Below the pieces are notes generated by a model, which was given only the letters and a program-made list of their open reading frames with translations, was not told the DNA's origin and ran no database searches. The position numbers and the translations under genes are program-made. 64,000 nt of DNA from Dermatemys mawii (lineage: Eukaryota > Chordata > Testudines > Dermatemydidae): contig ML677358.1 in NCBI GenBank assembly GCA_007922305.1, positions 13,980,131-14,044,130 of the forward strand, in the 5' to 3' direction. Positions 58,941 through 64,000 of this stretch are shown here, piece after piece; position 1 is the first letter of the stretch, and the number at the start of each line of letters is the position of its first letter.

Positions 58941-59619
58941 TTCACAGCCCTGGTGGATATGTCACATGGACACTTATTGTTATACATGAAGCTGGTGGCT
59001 GCTTACTCAACTAGAATATTTTATTGCATCCATTCTTGTGTGCCATGCTCGGGTTTCTTATCCATGATACTGATGGATGCCAATCTACCCCTAGACACTG
59101 GCTGGGAGAAACAGTGCCATAGTTTCCAGCCCCTGCTGGGGTACTTTGTTTTTCCTCTCTCTAGTGTAACCATTTTGAAAAGCACAGCAGGGGCCCGACA
59201 GATCACAATGCACAGGGCACACCTAAGTGGTACTGTAAGCTGAGCTCTGTCTTGGTTGCATCAGCACAACAAATGAAAGGATTTTTCTTTAAAAAAACAT
59301 TCACTTTTAAATAAATAAAATCTGAAAAATTCACTGGGAAATGGAATGGGTGCTGGCCTTTCCTTGGTGGGTTAGTATGAATTTTAGCATATTTTTAAAA
59401 TAAAGTCTAATGGGGATTAACATCCCTCTGAGTGGCTGTGGTAATGATGTATGGAAACCACAAGTTTAATATGCAGTAGGGAAAAGTCAAGGAACGTTCC
59501 TGCTGCTGCTGCTTCATTTGAAATGCCAATCTGGACATGCCACTGTGAATCGAGGTGCTTGAACCTGCTCTGCTGTCTGAAATGGTCTCACTTTTACTAT
59601 TTCTCTTTTACTCTTCCAG

Positions 59620-59665
59620 AGGTGACGTTACAGACCTCCCCCTGTTCTGAAAGGACACACCAGAC
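59620..59665 (+). other. NPY7R: 5' untranslated part of the NPY receptor coding exon, with splice acceptor
   Basis: A pyrimidine-rich tract followed by AG (ttctcttttactcttccAG) ends at 59619, 46 bases before the start codon. NPY2R in mammals has a separate non-coding first exon, so the same is inferred here. That exon was not located; the nearest promoter-like segment is near 27.5 kb. Confidence 0.55.
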
Positions 59666-60829
59666 ATGGGGCTGCTGAAACAAGCCAACAGCACCTGGGT
59701 GATGGAGGAGCTGGTCCTGGATGAGAAGCTGCCAGTAGGCTGGCACTCCAATGGCATTGTCACTCCTAGCCAGGGTCTCCAAGGTTCCAGCAGCATCATG
59801 ATGGACAGTACCAAGATCCTTGGGGTCCAGGTCATACTGATCGCAGCTTACTCCTTAATCATTCTGCTGGGATTCATTGGCAACTCCCTGGTGATCTACA
59901 TGATAGTGAAATATAAAACCATGAGGACTGTAACCAACTTCTTCATCGCTAACCTGGCCCTGGCAGACCTCATGGTGGACACTCTCTGTTTGCCTTTCAC
60001 TTTGGTGTACACGCTGCTGGATGAGTGGAAGTTTGGGGCTGTTCTTTGTCATCTGGTCCCTTATGCCCAAGCTTTGAGTGTCCATGTGTCTATCCTCACC
60101 TTAACTGTGATAGCTCTGGACAGGTATAGATGCATTGTTTTCCACTTGGAGAGCAGGATCTCCAAGAGGCTCAGTTTCATGATTGTAGCCATGACATGGT
60201 TGACTGGTGCAGTCCTGGCTGGCCCGCTGGCCATCTTCAGAGAGTACAGGCATGAGGAAATCCAATCTATCAACCTCAAAATAGCCGTCTGTTCTGAAAA
60301 GTGGCCTTCCGGAAATAACAGAGATGCCACCATTTATAGCCTTTCCATGCTCCTTCTGCAGTACATCCTTCCACTTGCTATTATTTGCTATGCCTACATC
60401 AGGATCTGGTTCAAGCTGAAAAATCATATCAGCCCCACCTCCAGCAGCGACAGCCAGTGCCGGAGGAAGAAGACAACAAAAATGCTCGTGATGGTGGTGG
60501 TGATGTTTGCAGTTTGCTGGCTCCCCTTCCACATCTTCCAGCTTGCCATCGACCTGGATTTGGTGCTCATCTTCCATGAGTACAAACTCCTTTACACCGT
60601 CTTCCATGTGGTGGCCATGTGCTCCACATTTGTAAACCCGCTGCTCTATGGGTGGATGAACAAGAACTACCGGAATGGGTTCCTCATGTTCTTCAGCTGC
60701 CAGAACAAGCCTGAGAGTATCTACACTGATGGTTCAATTAGACGCCGGTCTTACACCTTCAAGGCCACCACTCTGAATGGGAGCATCAAGCACTCTGCTG
60801 GCAATGGACAGCTGCCGACAGAGGTATAG
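59666..60829 (+). CDS. NPY7R: Neuropeptide Y receptor, Y2 subfamily, most likely type 7 (complete, intronless coding region)
   Basis: This is a rhodopsin-like G protein-coupled receptor of 387 residues, expected at the plasma membrane to bind NPY/PYY peptides and couple to Gi/o. Landmarks: N-glycosylation sequon N8-S-T; TM1 about 54-80 with N73; TM2 with D101; C128 paired with C209; Q135 at the TM3 start; DRY at 152-154; W178 in TM4; P236 in TM5; CWLP at 284-287; NPLLY at 324-328; helix 8 and likely palmitoylated C345. The segments TVTNFFIANLALADL and LCHLVPYAQ place it in the Y2 subfamily. DRY in place of the DRH of mammalian Y2, and many other changes in conserved segments, favour Y7, a branch described in fish, frog and chicken and lost in mammals. 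The start has G at -3 and +4; the next methionines (residues 45-46) would remove the sequon. The subtype call comes from memory, without an alignment. Confidence 0.93.
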   Translation: MGLLKQANSTWVMEELVLDEKLPVGWHSNGIVTPSQGLQGSSSIMMDSTKILGVQVILIAAYSLIILLGFIGNSLVIYMIVKYKTMRTVTNFFIANLALADLMVDTLCLPFTLVYTLLDEWKFGAVLCHLVPYAQALSVHVSILTLTVIALDRYRCIVFHLESRISKRLSFMIVAMTWLTGAVLAGPLAIFREYRHEEIQSINLKIAVCSEKWPSGNNRDATIYSLSMLLLQYILPLAIICYAYIRIWFKLKNHISPTSSSDSQCRRKKTTKMLVMVVVMFAVCWLPFHIFQLAIDLDLVLIFHEYKLLYTVFHVVAMCSTFVNPLLYGWMNKNYRNGFLMFFSCQNKPESIYTDGSIRRRSYTFKATTLNGSIKHSAGNGQLPTEV

Positions 60830-62319
60830 AGACGAGAAACCCATTATCCACAAGGGTGGAGACTAACTGACCCTGAACAGTTCTCCCAGGAATGGTACCT
60901 TTTAGAGGGAAATGCTGTGTTGCCAAAATACTGTAGCTACCGTAGCCAAATGGAAGCACCTACTATATTTATCAAAACAATCAATCTGGTGTACTGTCCA
61001 TTCTGTCCTATGAAACAGGTTACGTATTCTGTCCTCTTAGTTCTGTGCTTACTTGTCCATAGGTACAGAGAGCAGTTTGTTTGTACGTAAGCATGGAAAC
61101 GTGTTGTACAAAGGATATTTCCATTTAAAAAGTGAGATGATTTTCTTCTGCTCTTTGTTGTGAAAAAGCTTCCATTTATTGAAATAAGATCCACCATCAA
61201 TATGGAATCTATAGAGACTGATGCACATTAAATATATTCTTGTATGTACATGCTTTGATTTGTATCTCTTCCTTGAGACCCTTATTCTTTTCTCCCGAGA
61301 CAATGATTCCACTTTATCCTAGAAATAGAAACATTTAGGATTCTGCTTCCTACTGTTAAACTCAGACTCAGTCTTGGACGAGCAGGTTTGAGCGGCTGAA
61401 AGGTAAAGCCGTGGAGCACATAAGCCTGTCCCTTGATTTTTACATTTCCAGCCATAGCAGATGGGTCACTTGTCCAGCATGACCTCTAACAGGAGCTACT
61501 ATTCCTAGAAAGGCTGAGTAGTGGCAGCAGTGTAATCAGTAGTTTGTTCCAGGACTGCTTAGTTTAGGCGAGGATTTAAAGAGACCCAATGTGGTGACAC
61601 TAGGCAATGCAAGCTGTGTTTAGCTAGCCTTGGAGCCAGAGAGCCAGTGACACTGATGTTGTGGCGCTGGCAGATCAGGCAAATGTGTGAAGGGGAGAGC
61701 AGATGTGGGTTGGCAGATCATGAACAAAGTCTGTGTGGATCAGTTAAGCTCCTGACTCAGGATTATTGACAATATTGCTTTCATCCAGACTTGGAGATGT
61801 GAGCCTCCTTCCCCAACGTCCAGAACTACTGATCATTAAGGGAAATGTAAGAATCACTATTAGAGGGTCCTTAGCAATAACCCCCTTTTCTAATGCCCTG
61901 TAAACAATGAGTAAGTAGGGTACAGCCTGTTTAGAGTCAGATTTAGATTGCATATTCATGTTCTAGTTTGGAATGCAGAAATAACCTTTAACCAACCAGC
62001 ATGACAATGTCCCTGTACTTATGTTAGGGAAAGTAGTACAGAAAAAGATGTATTCTTTTAAACCAACCCCAACATTTTCCTCTTTCAGGCTGTGTCAGCT
62101 GGAGAAGCGTATTTTTAGCTTTCCCATCAAAGGAGACTTGATTGCCACACTGATCTTAACAGCTCGTCATTTGTGTCATTTGAAGTTAGTGTTCATCAGA
62201 GCAGAAAGTAACTCTCCAGAACCCCGGAAAAGGGACTTGACATACCTCCTAATTAAAAAAAAAATTAGATTTGTAAGTCTTCAGTGGAACAAAGGAAAAC
62301 AAATTAGAGAAGGATGAAA
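60830..62319. other. 3' flank of the NPY receptor gene
   Basis: The first few hundred bases are probably the 3' untranslated region, with a possible ATTAAA at 61227. The rest is AT-rich unique sequence. Confidence 0.6.
61227..61232 (+). terminator. Possible polyadenylation signal (ATTAAA) of the NPY receptor gene
   Basis: ATTAAA, the second most common animal polyadenylation hexamer, lies 398 bases after the stop codon and is followed by a TGT-rich stretch. I saw no AATAAA between the stop codon and this site. Confidence 0.3.
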
Positions 62320-62570
62320 GACCACAGGAATATAGGATTTGCCATATTGGATAAGATCATTGGTCCATCAAGACTGGAGTCCTGGGACGCTTGGGGGGAA
62401 AAATTGCTAAATGACTTATTTGTGGGTCCTGTTTCCTACCCTCTCCCTGTCATTACCAGGCTCCAGCCATGCTTCCTCCTCAGCTCAGCTTTATGCTGCT
62501 ACATTAGATTAGTTTCCCCCAGTCTTTTAATTCCTCCTATTATTTGCATTAATTTAACCCCAGCAGCAAG
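62320..62570 (-). mobile_element. CR1 LINE 3' end, diverged
   Basis: GGATTTGCCATATTGGATAA and ATCATTGGTCCATCAAGACT follow the antisense CR1 terminal sequence with many substitutions. The right limit is uncertain. Confidence 0.5.
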
Positions 62571-63480
62571 GAGGTATAAAAAAGTCCATAGGTGGCATGA
62601 TATTCTTTTCAAACAGAGAGACCATTGCGCTGCAAGTTATGGCAACAAGATCTCACTTATGTGCCTGGGCAGAGTGTCTGGTGACAATTGCTATGAATAA
62701 TTGTCATAAAACCTGGTTGATGGAAAATTTTCTAAATCAAGCCCCATGTGGTTTGTTTTAGAGTGCTTGGGAACAAATGAGGATTCTGCTCATGAATTTA
62801 AGTTACGGTGTCTGGATAACAGGAGCATCTTCTTTATATAGGAGCAATCTTGGCAAAATCTTTGCTATTTAATGAATTTGTCAGTTCTGTGATTCATCTT
62901 CCAAGGAAATCACTATGTATCGTCATAAAACCAGAGCGTAACAAAAATGTTACGTTTAATGTTTCTTAAAGGAGGCTTAAATGAGTGGCAAGTATTCCAT
63001 TTTACCAACAAACATTTCATAAAGCAATTTAGCGCTTAGTAACATATGTCATAGTAAAACATCAGCAAGACAGATTTTGGAGCCGATCATTCTGTCAGCC
63101 GAGAAGCCTGGGAAGCCAAGTTGCTTTCCTAAGTGCTTGCAAAATGTCTTGTCCTGTGACACTACACAGCATGTCCAACTGCAGAAGGATGGACATGATG
63201 ACATTATGAATGACCATTTAATTGGAGTCAGGCTTTTAAACTAAACATGGGTAAATAATTCAATAGGCCATGGTCCTTCACAAAAAAAAAGCTAGTAATG
63301 TTGTTTATAGGGGAACTTTCATTCTGTAGAAAACTTAGGAAAGAAAACTATTTGCTCTAAAATAAATATACTCAGCAAAGCTCTCTTTGCTTTACTGAAT
63401 ATTCTTGTAGTTTTATTTAGGAATTTCTTTCTCTCAACTGTCTGCCTACTTTTTTTTTTTTTTGGCTCCTGGAAACAACT
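62571..63480. other. No gene recognised
   Basis: AT-rich sequence, with a T run at 63451-63464. Confidence 0.55.
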
Positions 63481-63700
63481 GAAGTGGGCTGTCATGCACG
63501 AAAACTTATGCCCAAATAAATATAAATAAGACGAAGAATACTTGTGGCACCTTAGAGACTATCCAGTTTATTTCAGCATAAGCTCTAAGGTGCCACAAGT
63601 ATTCCTCATCTTATGGATACAGACTAACACAGCTGCAAATCTTAAACCAAAGAAATGTCTTAGTCTCTAAGGTGCCACAAGGACTTCTCATTTTTTTTTT
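63481..63700. mobile_element. Fold-back repeat family, rearranged cluster
   Basis: GTGGCACCTTAGAGACTA occurs once forward (63543-63560) and TCTCTAAGGTGCCACAAG-type words occur inverted at about 63583-63602 and 63664-63683. Three arms within 220 bases mean nested or rearranged copies. Confidence 0.7.
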
Positions 63701-63710
63701 TTTTTGCCAT

Positions 63711-63961
63711 TTAAGGGCATGTCTACATTACAGTTAAACACCCCTGGCTGGCCTGTGTCATCTGACTTGGGCTTGTGGGGTTCAGGCTACAGGGCTGTGA
63801 AATTTGTGGTGTAGACATTCAGACTTAGGCTGGAGCCTGGGCTTTGGGAGCGTCCCCCTTGTGGAGTCCCAGAACTCAGGCTCCTGCCCAGCCTCCAGAG
63901 TCCAAGTCAACTGACATAGGCGAACTGTGGGTGTTCAAGTGCAGAATAGACATAATCTTAA
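63711..63961. mobile_element. Short DNA element flanked by TTAA (piggyBac-like)
   Basis: TTAA at 63711-63714 and 63958-63961 bounds a segment starting GGGCATGTCTACATT and ending AATAGACATAATC, imperfect inverted ends. TTAA is the piggyBac target, but the family was not verified. Confidence 0.45.
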
Positions 63962-64000
63962 TACACAGTATCACATGTGCATGCAGGGTTTCTGTGGAAA

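Larger units (their letters stand above)
55686..59619. other. Upstream flank of the NPY receptor gene
   Basis: Contains the third GTGACCA-type repeat, a fold-back repeat and the degenerate motif region. The non-coding first exon of the receptor gene may lie here or further upstream, but I could not place it. Confidence 0.6.

Noticed and set aside
60101..60607. 168-codon minus-strand reading frame, histidine-rich
   Set aside because: It is antisense to the NPY receptor coding sequence.
59666..60829. Assignment as NPY2R
   Set aside because: Y2-subfamily traits are clear, but DRY rather than DRH and wide divergence in the tails and loops fit Y7 better; it remains the main alternative.
1..64000. 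CRISPR arrays, bacterial operons, tRNA or rRNA genes
   Set aside because: The sequence is vertebrate genomic DNA; no regular short repeats with spacers and no cloverleaf or rRNA words were seen.

Overview
The window reads as a non-mammalian amniote genome, most likely a turtle. The evidence is one intact neuropeptide Y receptor of the Y2/Y7 subfamily, one multi-exon TRIM-type gene, and a repeat load of CR1 LINE fragments (mostly 3' ends), a turtle-type tRNA-SINE/CR1 tail, MIR-like CORE-SINEs and many short DNA transposons with recognisable inverted ends and target-site duplications. Two runs of N (400 and 10 bases) mark assembly gaps. The turtle assignment is an inference from repeats recognised by eye.

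Layout. 1-15.8 kb holds no gene I can support. It carries three well-bounded hAT-type elements (5134-5796; 10605-10922, nested inside an older element; 12484-13232). 15.85-26.28 kb is a minus-strand gene of six coding exons, rebuilt here from splice sites: RING (26282-26010), a 96-nt coiled-coil exon (25068-24973), a 234-nt coiled-coil exon (20452-20219), a 20-nt microexon (18647-18628), a 116-nt linker exon (16661-16546) and PRY-SPRY (16392-15848). All phases agree and give a 427-residue E3 ligase-like protein resembling TRIM62 and A33-like proteins, but with no visible B-box. Its second intron contains a retroposed 7SL RNA-derived sequence flanked by a perfect 13-bp duplication.

27.46-27.87 kb, next to the large gap, is a CpG-dense stretch with two opposed CCAAT boxes and is a candidate promoter. 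28-59.6 kb is intergenic sequence full of transposon fragments, a GATA and a CA microsatellite, two minisatellite-like arrays and a 908-bp hAT element containing a G-rich tandem array. 59.62-60.83 kb holds a single-exon coding sequence for a 387-residue rhodopsin-like receptor, best called NPY7R, with a splice acceptor 46 nt before the start codon that implies an upstream non-coding exon. 61-64 kb is non-coding and ends in rearranged repeats.

The two genes show no functional link. One is an intracellular ubiquitin ligase candidate, possibly interferon- or leukocyte-responsive given an ETS-IRF-like motif upstream. The other is a cell-surface peptide hormone receptor. The strongest leads for follow-up are the RING-coiled-coil-SPRY protein without a B-box, the Y7-type receptor, and the 7SL-derived insertion outside the mammalian groups known for 7SL SINEs.
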